A DNA stretch of 64,000 nucleotides from Cladocopium goreaui. Lineage: Eukaryota; Sar; Dinophyceae; Suessiales; Symbiodiniaceae. Location of the stretch: the NCBI GenBank assembly GCA_947184155.2, contig CAMXCT020000269.1, positions 147,501 through 211,500 on the forward strand. The letters run 5' to 3'. This document shows positions 1 to 12,060 of the stretch, one piece after another; within the stretch, counting starts at the first letter, position 1; each line of letters starts with the position of its first letter. Under the pieces are notes generated by a model, which was not told the origin of the DNA, searched no databases, and saw only the letters and a list, made by a program, of their open reading frames with translations. Position numbers and translations under genes: made by a program.

Positions 1-1600
1 TATTTGCTTTTTTTTAGGGGGGTGGCAGGGTATCTTCAAGATTAGCCACGTATATGTGATTTCGGTTGGAAATAGTGAGGCGATGGTTCTCAGTTCTCAG
101 CTGTGGGTTTCAGTGGGGTTTAGTCATGTGTCTTAGCAAGGCCCATGGAGCAAATCCAACGCATCTCCAAAATGATGCGCTCCCCAAGCACGAATTTGAT
201 TGTTTCAATCATTTTCAATCCACCAACCTACCTCCATCTACAAATTAGGTTGTTGCACCTGGTAATGCTTATGCCTCGCAATGTGCCACCTACTGGAGTA
301 AAAATGTGAACGTACGGCAGGTGATGGCAGGTGTCTCCACGTATCCGAATGATCCAAATGTTTTACAGCAGCGTCCCCACTAAGGTTTCGTGCCCACTTG
401 CGGTTTTCCTGGCAGTAAGAGGCCATCAGCCAAGGATTTTAGACACTCGGCAGAAGAAGGTCATTAAAATGCAGATTGGACATACCCCCTGGTAATCAAA
501 CATGGCAATGCAAAATCCGGCCGTTTATAATATTTATAGATTAGTTTCCCATGAAGACCTTCATTCACAGGGGATTTTTCAGCCAGCCATGATTGATTCC
601 CGAGGGCATCTGTAGCAAGAACTTGTCATTTCTCTGAGAGTGTCCTTTCACCTAGACAGGAGGCAAAAAGGTGCCGATGGCTTTGCAGTTGGTCACAAGT
701 TGCTCTTGATAAGGACAACTACGCGTGCCGCAGCATATATCTCCACTTCAGTTGAAGAAGTTTGGGTATAGACAACTTACATTTTTTGCCTCCGGAGTCT
801 ATAAAATCTATAAATGTGCGAGATGTATATAATTATTGTATCACAATTCTCGTAGCTCAATAATTAAATGACCCTAAAGAACCTACTCTCGTTATATCAC
901 CATATGGGCTTTGCTTCCTACCTCAAGCTCCCAGTTCTGGCCGTGGGGTCTGTGGGTAGGGTAGGGTCCGTACATTATTTACATTTCATACCCAGATCGT
1001 CCATGAATATGTGTTTTTGGCATTTTTTGGCACCAAAAACAGCGCAGACGTGCATAAACAAGGCATTCATGGATGGCACGGGATCTGCATTTCACTTTAC
1101 TGCCTTGCAATGCGAGGCAACTACATCGACTTCTTAATCCGCGTCTTGGCATGATTTCGGCTAAGCAATGGATGGGACAAACAGGGCTAGCTAGTGAGTT
1201 GGTTCAGACAAGTTTTCGAAACACAATCCTAGGTGATTTCAGGTAGCTTGGAGCCACCAACCACCTAGTTTTTCTCCATGACATTTGACCCGAGTTCCAA
1301 CGTCAAAAGGACTGTTCATATGCTGCCTGGGTCAGCAGATGCAAACCTCAAGAAAGGACCCTCCACACCGCCATCCCGCAGCCAATTCAATGCTTGAGCA
1401 GCTTGGCGCGCTGAAGCTTCCAGTCATGCGAGCAGCCACATATGTGGGGCCGGCACGTGGACTCACATTTTCTTCACAGCCAATGCAAAAACAACGACAA
1501 CAAAATCCAGCCACAAGAAAGCACACCAAATTCATCCAAATTCCAGATCGTCCGAAACATTTGGAACACGCCATCAGAACACGCGCAGTTTGCTCCAGCC
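1..1600. other. no gene recognised
   Basis: I see no convincing exon here. Short open frames exist on both strands but none has a coding-like composition or a family match. A remnant of the TACCCTCTGG inverted-repeat family may lie near 484-510 (a CCCCTGGTAATCAAACATGG stretch). Confidence 0.4.
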
Positions 1601-1781
1601 ATGGCTAGCCATCCCACAGAGGTGGTGGTCCCTCCGATGCCGGAGGATGGCTTTGTGCCCTTCCGGCGACGTCGGAGCCGCCTGGAGTGCCCCGATTCCA
1701 GTTGGGCGCCAAAGTGGCGGAAAGTGCTGGTGCCGCCTCCGGACAGTGACCTGGTGGTGGGTGCCGGGGGCTTGGAGAAAG
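1601..1781 (+). CDS. first exon of an unrecognised protein
   Basis: The ATG at 1601 opens 60 codons ending in a GT donor at 1782 (phase 1). The stretch is GC-rich and charged, unlike the AT-rich flanks, with PFRRRRSRLECPDSSW in the middle. It joins in phase to the exon at 4995 (GGLEKG then GEPPNF). The protein family is not recognised. It could be the N-terminus of the SNF2/RING protein whose helicase exons start at 12847, because no terminal exon is visible between them, but nothing proves this. The intron that follows is 3.2 kb and consists almost wholly of repeat arrays. Confidence 0.55.
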
Positions 1782-1839
1782 GTGACATGAAATGATGGGA
1801 AATCATGGGGCATGCGGTGACATTATCAATATTTGTCTA

Positions 1840-2292
1840 TCTAAATCTAATCTAATGTAATTAATCTATATAATCTAAATCTAATCTAATCTAATCTACA
1901 TCTAATCTAAATCTAATCTTATCTTATCGTATCTTATCTTATCTATCTACCTAATCTATCTATCTATCAATCAATCAATCAATGAATCAATCTAATCTAT
2001 CAATCTAATCTATCAATCAATGAATCAATCTAATCTATCAATCTAATCTATCTATCTGTCAATCTATTAATTAATCAATTAATCAATTGGTTAATTAATC
2101 TATCTATCTATCAAACAAATCAATCAAATCAATCTATCTATCTATCTATCTATCTATCTCTATATCTATATCTATCTATCTATCTATCTCTATCTATCTA
2201 TCTCTATCTATCTATCTATCTATCTATCTAATTATCCATCGATCGATCGATCGATCTAAATCTACGTTTCAATCTATCTATCTGTCTATCTA
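1840..2292. repeat. TCTA/ATCTA microsatellite
   Basis: Degenerate tetra- and pentanucleotide array of ATCTA, TCTA, TCAA and GATC units filling the first part of the intron after the 1601-1781 exon. Confidence 0.9.
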
Positions 2293-2719
2293 CAGTATGC
2301 GTGTGTATTTTTATTATGTGTTTGGTTAGTGGGAAGAGCATTTAAAAGTCACAGGGGTATCCAAAATGAGGGAGTTTCGATTGCCAGGCTAGATTGCCCC
2401 AGAGGGTACGGTATGTAAGTTTGGAAGATGTCGGAAGCATTCTTTAGGCTTAGACGATTGAACAAAGGATTCCTAAGCATGTAAATAACATTATAATTAT
2501 TACTGGTGATCTATCAACCAAATCACCTGACATGGTGGTTGGCGGCCCCTACATGGTGGTTGACGGCTGCAACTCTTATAGGAAGTTTAAAAAAAAGCAT
2601 TGCTTGGTTTGAGCGTAGTATATATACCACTCAAGAGATGCCGAAAAGTCAAAGCTGAATCCTAGTAAGATCAAGGTGGTGTGGTGGTGACTTTACCCAT
2701 TTTTGCATCTTTTTGGGGT

Positions 2720-4948
2720 GTTTCTATAATGTTTCTATATGTTTCTATATGTTTCCATATGTTTCCATATGTTTCCATATGTTTCCATATGTTTCTATAT
2801 GTTTCTATATGTTTCTATATGTTTATATGTTGCTATGTTTCTATATGTTTCTATATGTTTCCATATGTTTCCATATGTTTCTATATGTTTCTATATGTTT
2901 CTATATGTTTCCATATGTTTCTATAATGTTTCCATATGTTTCTATATGTTTCTATATGTTTCCATATGTTTCTATAATGTTTCTATATGTTTCTATAATG
3001 TTTCTATATGTTTCCATATGTTTCTATATGTTTCTATATGTTTCTATATGTTTCTATATGTTTCCATATGTTTCCACTATATGTTTCTATATGTTTCCAT
3101 ATGTTTCTATATGTTTCCATATGTTTCTATAATGTTTCTATATGTTTCTATATGTTTCCATATATATGTTTCTATATGTTTATGTTTCTATATGTTTCCA
3201 TATGTTTCTATATGTTTCTATATGTTTCTATATGTTTCTATATGTTTCTATATGTTTCTATATGTTTCCATATGTTTCTATATGTTTCTATATGTTTCTA
3301 TATGTTTCTATATGTTTCTATATGTTTCCATATGTTTCCATATGTTTCTATATGTTTCTATATGTTTCCATATGTTTCTATAATGTTTCTATATGTTTAT
3401 GTTTCTATATGTTTCTATATGTTTCTATATATGTTATCTATATGTTTCTATATGTTTATATGTTTCTATATGTTTCTATATGTTTCTATATGTTTCTATA
3501 TGTTTCTATATGTTTCTATATGTTTCATATGTTTCTATATGTTTCTATATGTTTCCATATGTTTCTAATGTTTCTATATGTTTCTATATGTTTGTGTTTC
3601 CATATGTTTCTATATGTTTCCATATGTTTCTATGTTTCTATATGTTTCTATATGTTTCTATATTTTCATATGTTTCTATATGTTTCTATATGTTTCCATA
3701 TGTTTCCATATGTTTCTATATGTTTCTATATGTTTCTATATGTTTCTATATGTTTCTGTATGTTTCTATATGTTTCTATATGTTTCTATATGTTTCTATA
3801 TGTTTCTATAATGTTTCTATATGTTTCTATATGTTTCCATGTGTTTCCATATGTTTCTATATGTTTCCATATGTTTCTAAATGTTTCCATGTTTCTATAT
3901 GTTTCTATATTTTTCCATATGTTTCTATATGTATCTATATGTTTCTATATGTTTGGAAATGTTTATACATGTTTCTATATGTTTCCATATGTTATATGTT
4001 TCCGTATGTTTCTAAATGTTTCCATGTGTTTCTATATGTTTCTATATGTTTCCATATTTCTATATGTTTCTATATGTTGCCATATGTTTCTATATGTTTC
4101 CATATGTTTCTATATGTTTCTATATGTTTCTATATGTTTCTATATGTTTCCATATGTTTCCACATGTTTCTATATGTTTCCACATGTTTCTATATGTTTC
4201 CATATGTTTCTATATGTTTCTATATGTTTCCATATGTTTCCATATGTTTCCATATGTTTCTATATGTTTCTATATGTTTCTATATGTTTCTATATCTTTC
4301 TATATGTTTCCATATGTTTCCATATGTTTCTATATGTTTCTATATGTTTCGATGTGTTTCTATATGTTTCTATATGTTTCCATATGTTTCCATATGTTTC
4401 TATATGTTTCTATATGTTTCCATATGTTTCCATATGTTTCTATAATGTTTCTATATGTTTCTATAATGTTCCTATATGTTTCTATATGTTTCTACATGTT
4501 TCCATATGTTTCCATATTTCTATATGTTTCTATATGTTGCCATATGTTTCTATATGTTTCCATATGTTTCTATATGTTTCTATATGTTTCTATATGTTTC
4601 TATATGTTTCCATATGTTTCCACATTTTTCTATATGTTTCCACATGTTTCTATATGTTTCCATATGTTTCTATATGTTTCTATATGTTTCTATATGTTTC
4701 TATATGTTTCTATATGTTTCCATATGTTTCCACATTTTTCTATATGTTTCCACATGTTTCTATATGTTTCCATATGTTTCTATATGTTTCTATATGTTTC
4801 TATATGTTTCTATATGTTTCTATATGTTTCCATATGTTTCCACATTTTTCTATATGTTTCCACATGTTTCTATATGTTTCCACATGTTTCTATATGTTTC
4901 CATATGTTTCTATATGTTTCTATATGTTTCTCTCTATATGTTTCTATG
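2720..4948. repeat. 10-bp minisatellite GTTTCTATAT/GTTTCCATAT
   Basis: About 220 tandem copies of a 10-bp unit, alternating T or C at one position, with scattered variants (TAATG, CACATG, single-unit deletions). At the 3' end a higher-order unit of 110 bp (eleven 10-mers) is visible: the rare variant CACATTTTTC recurs at 4621, 4731 and 4841. Because 10 is not a multiple of 3, the array cycles through all frames and yields very long open frames of MFLYVSICFY repeats; these are not genes. Confidence 0.97.
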
Positions 4949-4994
4949 GATCTGTTGTGTCCCTTAAACCCACAGAGGTGCAGTTCAATCCTAG

Positions 4995-5087
4995 GTGGCG
5001 AGCCACCCAACTTTGCCGAATTCGATCGGGTGGTGCGAGGCATGTTGAATCGGATCAGCACTGAGCCTCTCGGCGAACGGCCGCCAG
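4995..5087 (+). CDS. second exon of the unrecognised protein
   Basis: The exon follows CTAG at 4991-4994 (AG|G acceptor) and ends before a GT donor at 5088, phase 1 on both sides. It reads GEPPNFAEFDRVVRGMLN and continues to ERPP. It joins in phase with the 1601-1781 exon and with the exon starting at 6005. The family is not recognised. Confidence 0.55.
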
Positions 5088-5444
5088 GTTAGCTGAGGTT
5101 TCCATCTGATTCCATCCTGCCAAACCACAATATAAATTAATAAATATATGATAGTTGTGTATATATATATATATATGTATGTATATATTCATTTATTCAC
5201 ATGTGTAAAAGAAAAGGATTGATCCCAAAATGATCTAACATGTACTCAATCTGCAATTCTTGTTGAGTAAACATGGCGAAAATCATTTGATCACCAATGT
5301 ACTTCGGATAGCGATCCCAAATTTTGTGCCGAGTTCGGAGGATTGCGGGGGTTGCCTCTGGTTGAACTCCCGCTTCAAACTTTACACACAACTTGGTGTC
5401 ACAACCGGCCTTGAAATCAGAAAATGTTTTTTTTTTTTTTCCTG

Positions 5445-5549
5445 TACCCTCTGGTAAATTAACATAGGCCCTGGCAGATAGGGATTGGAAAATGAGTTTC
5501 CATTAAAACTAGGCTATTTTCAGGGTCTATGTTAATTTACCAGAGGGTA
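5445..5549. mobile_element. MITE-like inverted repeat, family A
   Basis: A 105-bp element with terminal inverted repeats TACCCTCTGGTAA / TTACCAGAGGGTA and a further palindromic interior (AACATAG...CTATGTT). It is one of seven near-complete copies in the window (5445, 7642, 9606, 15240, 28588, 32514, 35107). No transposase is encoded; it is non-autonomous. Target duplications were not resolved. Confidence 0.85.
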
Positions 5550-6004
5550 ACTTATACTTCGAGCAGATCAATGGATGGTCAGAATGGTCAGAAACCCGCA
5601 CAACAAGATGGACACATTGATTACAATGTCTCAAATTGAGGTGTCGCTTGGACATCAACAACATCCAATGATTAAACATTGGAAAACCAACCACCTTTTT
5701 GTAGCGGTGACCAACTGTACTATCTTTGTTGTACTCAGAACTGTGGCCCATAAAAGTGCTGACAAAACAGAATGGGGCGGTAAATGTTCCATGATGTTCC
5801 ATGAAATACCCCCAAAAATTCAGCCATGTTTTAATCCCCCATTTTGTCCTGCTAATACCTCTATATTTCTCCCATATTTGGGGCTTACTTTTCCAGCGAT
5901 TCAACAGCTCTTCGGCTGTTTTTTTAAATGTATATTTCATAGAGACAATAGCTAATATGATTTCAATGTAAGGGGCAAACATGGCTAAAACATGTTAAGA
6001 CCAG

Positions 6005-6118
6005 CGCTCCAGGAATGCCCGGCTGATTTTGCCGCTGGAACCGCAGCTGCGTGGCGCGGAGACGGGCGATTGCGCGCCCTGGTGGGCGGCGCGCTGCGCC
6101 GTTGCTCGGAAAATAATG
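6005..6118 (+). CDS. probable third exon of the unrecognised protein
   Basis: A GC-rich block in AT-rich surroundings, ending at a GTGAGC donor (6119). The frame that keeps phase with the previous exon reads LQECPADFAAGTAAAWRGDG and continues through RALVGGALRRCSENN. The acceptor would be AG|C rather than AG|G, so the start is less certain. An alternative frame (RNARLILPLEPQLRGAETG) is also open. The family is not recognised. Confidence 0.45.
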
Positions 6119-7450
6119 GTGAGCTACTGTACATGACATGTAGATATAGATATAGATGTAGTGGTTTTGGGCATATGTATACATATACAATATTAATCAA
6201 TATTATATAATTAACCATTTTTTTCATCCCATACCATATCCAAGTGGGGATTTTCCATAAACGGGGGTATAGCATATTAGTTGCTAAGTGGGATGCAGCG
6301 CCAAGTAAGGATCAAAGATGGTGCTATCATGGGATAGAATGGGACACACGCACACACACACATATACATATACATATACATACACATATACATATACATT
6401 TACATGCTATATAAAATTATATATGACATATATATGATATATAATATAGACATAGATATATAACGATAAGAAAAATAACTAATGCTAATATAGTAGCAGC
6501 AATTGTGATAAGAATGATAATAATGATGATAATATACGCTGATTTTTAATCCTAACAATAGTCCAACATGGCTGGCTGGGAAATTCCAAATGGCAATTTA
6601 AATGACAAGATCACTTATACATGGTGGATTTTTCATTGCCATGTTTGATTGCCAGAGGGTGATGAGAAGCATGTGGAAACATTCTGATAATACATGATTA
6701 TCTAATACTGTGGACAGGTTGGTTCAAGAATTCGGAGATATCATTTGGGAACATGGATATAATGGGATATAATTCCACATATTAGTTATTAACGCAACAA
6801 GATTATACTTAACTTTGGTTTGTTCACATTGGGAATGCCAAAACTTTCAGTTTGAAGGGCAAAAATGATAATCATCCATTCGATCTGGGGTGCCCTATTT
6901 TCTGGGAAAAAATGCCACAAGGACAATTTCAGCTTTCAGTTCAATTGTGCTTATCATATCAGAACCTGGGCCATGATTGATCTGTTGATCGTGAAATCCA
7001 TTTTGTACTCGAGTGTCACTATCACAGGATGCCATACCGATCATAGCTTCTAATTACTAATCCCATCCCGCTATTGTTTGAATAACCCCCCATATTATAG
7101 TCCATATTGGCTCACAAAATGAAAAGATCGATACTGAACCAGTGTTTCCAAGGTAGTATTGAATATTATTAATAAGGCTTCCAGGGATCCCCCTATCCCT
7201 GGAGCTATGAAGAAACTCAAAGTGGATCACCTCGGGGGCGAAGTGGATATCGAACCATGGGGGTTTGGCGGTATAGGGGTTATATCATGTTATATCCCAA
7301 CTTATGGGGGTTTATAGCCATGGCTCAGTTATGCCCATAAGAGCAATCTCAACTGCACCCCAAAGTAAACAACCCAATAACCCAACTTAAAACAAGTGGT
7401 AGGGTAGGGCATCCCTGGAATCTGGCCATGTTTGATCATTGTACAATCAG
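6119..7450. other. intronic or intergenic, no exon seen
   Basis: AT-rich, with CACATATA-type microsatellites at about 6340-6480. No supported exon; a remnant of the family A repeat end (GCCAGAGGGT) lies near 6651. Confidence 0.4.
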
Positions 7451-7610
7451 CCCTGGGAGACCCTGGGAATGATTCACAAGGCCTTGATGCTGAATCACTA
7501 CATCCAAGTGATCCACACCAATCGTTGTGCACGTGGATTGGCCATGCGAAGCGCTGACAACGTCTTGCCCGAAGCTTGGGCCGGGATGGGACCTGGCGAT
7601 TGGAGCGGGG
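7451..7610 (+). CDS. probable exon, unrecognised protein
   Basis: Open from a CAG acceptor at 7450 to a GT donor at 7611. It reads PWETLGMIHKALMLNHYIQV, then IHTNRCARGLAMRSADNV and LPEAWAGMGPGDWSG. An AG|G acceptor at 7474-7480 would give a shorter version. Composition is coding-like. The phase link to the 6005 exon is not established, so an intermediate exon may be missing. Confidence 0.45.
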
Positions 7611-7641
7611 GTATGATATGGGGATGAGCTGTGGATGATAT

Positions 7642-7745
7642 TACCCTCTGGTAATTTAACATAACTATGGAAAACCACCATTATCAATGGGAAAATCCAC
7701 TATAAATGGCCAGTTTCAATAGCTATGTTAAATTACCAGAGGGTA
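7642..7745. mobile_element. MITE-like inverted repeat, family A
   Basis: A 104-bp palindromic element with TACCCTCTGG / CCAGAGGGTA ends, about 30 bp downstream of a probable exon end (7610). Its interior is closely similar to the copies at 32514 and 35107. Confidence 0.9.
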
Positions 7746-8049
7746 TGATGAATTGCATTTGGGCATTTGGATCAGTACGGGACAGTTGCCATATATTTTA
7801 TTTTATTTTCCGCACTGTCTGGCTTGAGGTATTCTTAGAAATGATCTAGGAACTGAATTTCCCCCATGCAAGTGCAAGAATGTGCAAGGACCGATGTGAA
7901 GCATTTAGGCTACTGCATACCACTGTTTTCATTGAACACCACCATGCCACCCCGATTTACCTCCATTTCAATCCGCTTCAGCCCCAATTCATTGGAAGTA
8001 AATCAGTAGTGATCATTCCCCAACACTGCTCCATCACGACCTGGCCAAG

Positions 8050-8277
8050 GAGTACTTGGATGCAGTGGCCCCGCTGTTGGCCCGAAGCCCTCGCTTGGTC
8101 CTCTCCTTGGTCGCTTGGATGGCACGGCTGCTGAAATGGTACGACCTTTGCTGGCCGACCACCCGCCTGGTGCTGCTGGCAGCCCGGGAACCACGGGAGA
8201 AGACGCAGCTCCCGGGCCATTCCTTGGGACGTTTGCCGGCGGAAGTCATCAAGGGTTCCTGGGACCTGCACCAAAAC
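8050..8277 (+). CDS. probable exon, Leu/Trp-rich unrecognised protein
   Basis: The AG|G acceptor at 8048-8049 opens a 76-codon GC-rich frame: EYLDAVAPLLARSPRLVLSL, then VAWMARLLKWYDLCWPTT, REPREKTQLPGHSLGRLP and AEVIKGSWDLHQN. The donor was not fixed and the end is approximate. The LGRLPAEVI stretch loosely resembles an F-box-type start, but this is too weak to name. It is one of the longest coding-like blocks upstream of the helicase exons. Confidence 0.5.
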
Positions 8278-8591
8278 CGGATCACCTTTTTGTTTGGCCC
8301 TTCTTGGACCGAAGGGAGTGACGGTTCTCAGATGTCGGATCATATATTTATACAACATACGTTAATTAATATATATATATATAATGTTCTTAGGCATTTA
8401 GCAATATAGTCGCGGTTTTAAGGAGGTCTATCGTCATGGTTGATGGCAGCCAAGCGGCCATTTGCTGTCCCCTCTAGGTTGCTTCTCATCGGGTCTTTTT
8501 GTGCAGTTCTGCTTGTCAGGTCGGATTTTGACCTTTCTGCTGCCTCCATTGCTTCCAACATCTGCTTCCTCTCAAGACCTGGGTGTGCCAG

Positions 8592-8645
8592 CGGCTCTTT
8601 GCACATGCTGGAGTGATCCTGACGGTCAAAAAGATGCTTGGGCAG
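8592..8645 (+). CDS. possible short exon
   Basis: Follows TGTGCCAG and reads RLFAHAGVILTVKKMLGQ. Composition is coding-like, but neither splice site nor phase is settled. Confidence 0.3.
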
Positions 8646-8784
8646 AGGTACGACTCAGAGGCTGTTAGTTTCCCGAGTAAAGTGGGTTTAGACAAGTTTG
8701 GACATGATGGAAATTATGGATGTTATGCATCCCAAATCTTGGGTCTCCAAAAAATCCAAGACAAATCCTCCCCAGAAATCTCAG

Positions 8785-9106
8785 GATGTGGTTGCAGTGC
8801 TGGCCCATCTCCTGCTCTTCACTCCTGCCGTGGCTTTTCCTCGCTTGTCGGCCTGTGCCCTGGCCATGGCAGAAGCCGCCTTGCGACAGCCCGGGGAGGA
8901 GAAGATCTACCTGGCAGCCGCAGTGGTGGTGTCGGTGTCCCAACGCTTGCAGAAGTACATGGTGGGCAACTCACCATTGCTGAAAGCTGAGGAGGAGCAT
9001 TTGGCCCAGCTAGCCCTGCAACTGCAGCATGTCCAGCAGGATTTGGAGTGTGTCACGCACCTGGAACGTGACTTGTCACTGGCTGCAGCCAATGCCAGAG
9101 ACCAAG
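8785..9106 (+). CDS. long helical/coiled-coil exon, unrecognised protein
   Basis: An AG|G acceptor (8783-8784) opens a 107-codon frame, the longest exon in the first 12 kb. It starts DVVAVLAHLLLFTPAVAF (hydrophobic), then YLAAAVVVSVSQRLQKYM, and ends in a Glu/Gln/Leu heptad-like segment (LLKAEEEHLAQLALQLQHVQ, QDLECVTHLERDLSLAAANA) likely to form a coiled coil. The donor is GA at either 9101 or 9107. The next coding block may start at 9229 (ALALAQSSAKMPVLPLSS). The family is not recognised. Confidence 0.55.
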
Positions 9107-9605
9107 GAAATTTGTCATTCTTTGTCTACTCACGGGTTTTGGCAGCTTCTGAACACGTGAATCGTGCCAAGGAGCAATACAAGCGCCTTTTTGTTCTTTC
9201 TACTTGAGAGCCGCAGCTCTTGCTGGCTGCAGGCTCTAGCACTTGCACAATCTTCGGCCAAAATGCCCGTTTTGCCGCTGTCCTCTCAGGCTCAACATGC
9301 TCATGGTAAAGATCTAGGGGCTCCAAGATCAAATGATGACTTCAAAACCGTAGGAAACCATCCTCATCCTCCCTTCCATGACTTGTTCAGGAATATGTGG
9401 GCTATATTCATGGATATTGATGGATATTTCTAATTTTCTAGTCATATATAGTTGCCACTTCCTTAGGGAATGCGTCAGGATCCCACATGACCAGCCGAGG
9501 AGAGCTTTCAGGTGTGCTTGGTGCACAGCCAGTGCGCAAGACAGGTGCGCTCAGCTCAACTCGGCAGATGGGGGAAATGGAGATATGGCATCAAACGTGG
9601 CCAAA

Positions 9606-9712
9606 TACCCTCCGGTAAACTAACATAACTATGGAACATTGCCATTTTTTTGGTTGATTTACCTAGTAAAATGGTGATTTCCCATAGTTATGTGAACGTT
9701 TACTGGAGGGTA
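9606..9712. mobile_element. MITE-like inverted repeat, family A (diverged)
   Basis: A 107-bp copy with TACCCTCCGG / CTGGAGGGTA ends. The T-to-C change is matched on both arms (CCTCC/GGAGG), so the hairpin stays paired. Confidence 0.85.
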
Positions 9713-10403
9713 TATACTGTAGCCGATTTCACATGATTCAACCATCAAAAGATGATGGTTGGGAGAGATTTTAACCAGCAAAAAGGTGATCTGGCCATAC
9801 AAAATGGTGGCATGATGGGATATAATGGGGTTAATGACAGCATGTGTTTAATGATTATAATTATATAATGGATATTAATGGCTTAATCAACCGTGGCTAG
9901 CTGAGAAATCCCCGTTTTCTAAAAAGAGGTCCCTAAATGGGGAAATCTTCGAACTAAACCATACGAAATCATCCTCAACTGGGGTCCGAATAATCATACA
10001 TATGTATATAGAACTTTCAACATACTGTATTACAGGTATATACACATGACATCATATGACATCATTTACTTGGTATACATAGATGTATGATGATGTATGC
10101 AGCATGCATATACAGTACATAATATTATGCAGATGTGTACATGTGTGAAAGAGCCGGGACTGCCTCGAACCAATCAATCACATGTTGATCCTGGTTGTTG
10201 TCATCAACTTTGGTTTCATTTGTCCCATACCTGCCATACCTTGTGCACCCAAATGACACAGGGGTTTTGATTTGGCTTGGACACGTGACGACTTTAACCA
10301 TGTCAAGAGCAGGCTCATTTGGATACTGATAGCAATCAAGCCCTGCAGCTTAATCCACATGATTTCTGGATGATGCTTCCTTATTCTGTCTTAAACAACT
10401 ATT

Positions 10404-10487
10404 TTTGTTTGTTAAACTACCATTGTTGTTGGTTAAACCACCATTCTTGTTGGTTCTATAAACCACCATTTTTGTTGGTTAAATCGT
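10404..10487. repeat. short tandem repeat, TTGTTGGTTAAACCACCA
   Basis: Three to four degenerate 24-30-bp units of TTGTTGGTTAAACCACCATT type. Confidence 0.7.
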
Positions 10488-10544
10488 GAACATGTGAAAA
10501 CTTGTTGCCACGGCTCAAGGCTTAATTCATATAGCGTCGCCGAG

Positions 10545-10595
10545 GGCCCCGCGTTCTTCCCCGGGTTCAATCGGATTATCTCCGACCTCCAGCGG
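10545..10595 (+). CDS. possible short exon
   Basis: GC-rich 51-nt block with AG|G acceptor and GT donor (10596), phase 0, reading GPAFFPGFNRIISDLQR. It is plausible as an exon of the upstream gene; the family is not recognised. Confidence 0.35.
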
Positions 10596-11454
10596 GTGCC
10601 ACAACGGCGCACATCAACTGATTATCTATGAGGACCATGAGATCATGAGCAGGCAAAAACCTACTAGCATCTATATCATATATCTATATATATATGGGGG
10701 GGGGCTGAGCATATATATATATGCATTATATTATATACATCTATATACATCTATATATTATATATTATTATATTGCATACATCTATATATTATATAGCAA
10801 TCCCTAGGGGGCCCTCGGGACATCTCGGCACTTTGCACAGCCCAGCACTGCAACACGATCGATGTCGAGTGGTGATGGGATCAGCTGCCATGGCTACCGA
10901 GAAAGTCCCCAGATTTCTGTGAAGCTGAAGAACAACGATGGACACTTGGTCTGGACATGTTTGGACATGTTTCCCAAAATGGATGGAGAAAGTCCCAAAA
11001 TGCTGATCAGACATGAACTTTGTATGAGATACATGGATTATACATGGTCATTACCTCCGTGCTGGCCAATTGGGCGTAGTTTTTTCTGTTAATTTCTTGG
11101 GGTTGTAATGGGTTATCATGTTATAATATTGACAGCACATGGGAACTAGCAAGTGTTGTGGGATGACCTATGTATTTGGTGCGCAGCTGATTATACTGAT
11201 TGGTACATCCGCTAGTTGTAAAGTTACGCATTAGATCATTAGTGCACAATGAGTGTGCAGGTTGCACACCTTAGGACCCTAGACCTTAGCATCTATCTTC
11301 GACCACGACTCCCGTATTTCATTCTGAAAGATGATTCAATTCATATATCCTCCCTCGGATTTACATAGACCATGTTAGACCATGCCACCTGGGGGTTTGA
11401 AGACTACTTCCTGCTTAAAATGGGCCATTCTCCGGGAAAACATGGGGGCGAAAG

Positions 11455-11686
11455 GCTCGGGTGGATCCGGCTAAAGGTGATGCACCAGCTTCGCAAGCAC
11501 CTCATTTTAAGGCTGCCCTCCCTTTGTTCCTGGGTTTGGTGTGGGGTGCGGGCTGCCGAGTTTTTGGGCGACGAACATGGCCTGCAAATGATGTGCCAAA
11601 CTGTGCCAAAGAGGTTTTTACCGGGGGAGAAGATTTTTCGGAAGCTTCGCTTGCGGTGTGGAAAAGTCAACCTAATTTTTGGAAGG
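11455..11686 (+). CDS. possible exon, unrecognised
   Basis: An AG|G acceptor at 11453-11454 opens 77 codons to a GT donor at 11687: ARVDPAKGDAPASQAPHF, LPLFLGLVWGAGCRVFG, NDVPNCAKEVFTGGEDFS. A second frame is also open over most of this stretch, so the reading frame is not certain. Confidence 0.35.
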
Positions 11687-11975
11687 GTTTCATGGTGCAT
11701 TTTTACCTGCAAGATTTTGAGAACATGATTTGCCCGGAGGGGGCTTGACCGCTTGGCACCGATTCACCAGTCCAGTCTGACGAGGAACTCATTCAATATC
11801 ATGTAGTTGGCACTTTCAACATCTTTCAACTAGTATTATTATTATTATTATTATTCATGTTCACCCCTAGAAAATAGACATGGAATGATGATTGATGATC
11901 CCAGCTGAGATCTTGAATTGGTGTTGTGACACCTCTTGTATCTTCTTCCTGTCGAAACCTGTCGAGATCATCCAG

Positions 11976-12060
11976 GTTCGACTACCAGCTTCGGAGTTTG
12001 GGATGGATGATTTCCCGCGAGACGCACCAGCCAACGGACGCCCGGCATCGGTGTTTTCAA
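11976..12060 (+). CDS. possible exon, unrecognised
   Basis: AG|G acceptor at 11974-11975 and GT donor at 12061. It reads VRLPASEFGMDDFPRDAP and then ANGRPASVFS. Coding-like composition; no family recognised. Confidence 0.35.

Noticed and set aside
2681-5064. Open frames up to 640 codons of MFLYVSICFY repeats
   Set aside because: They are translations of the 10-bp minisatellite. A 10-bp period without stops keeps all three frames open, and composition is pure repeat.
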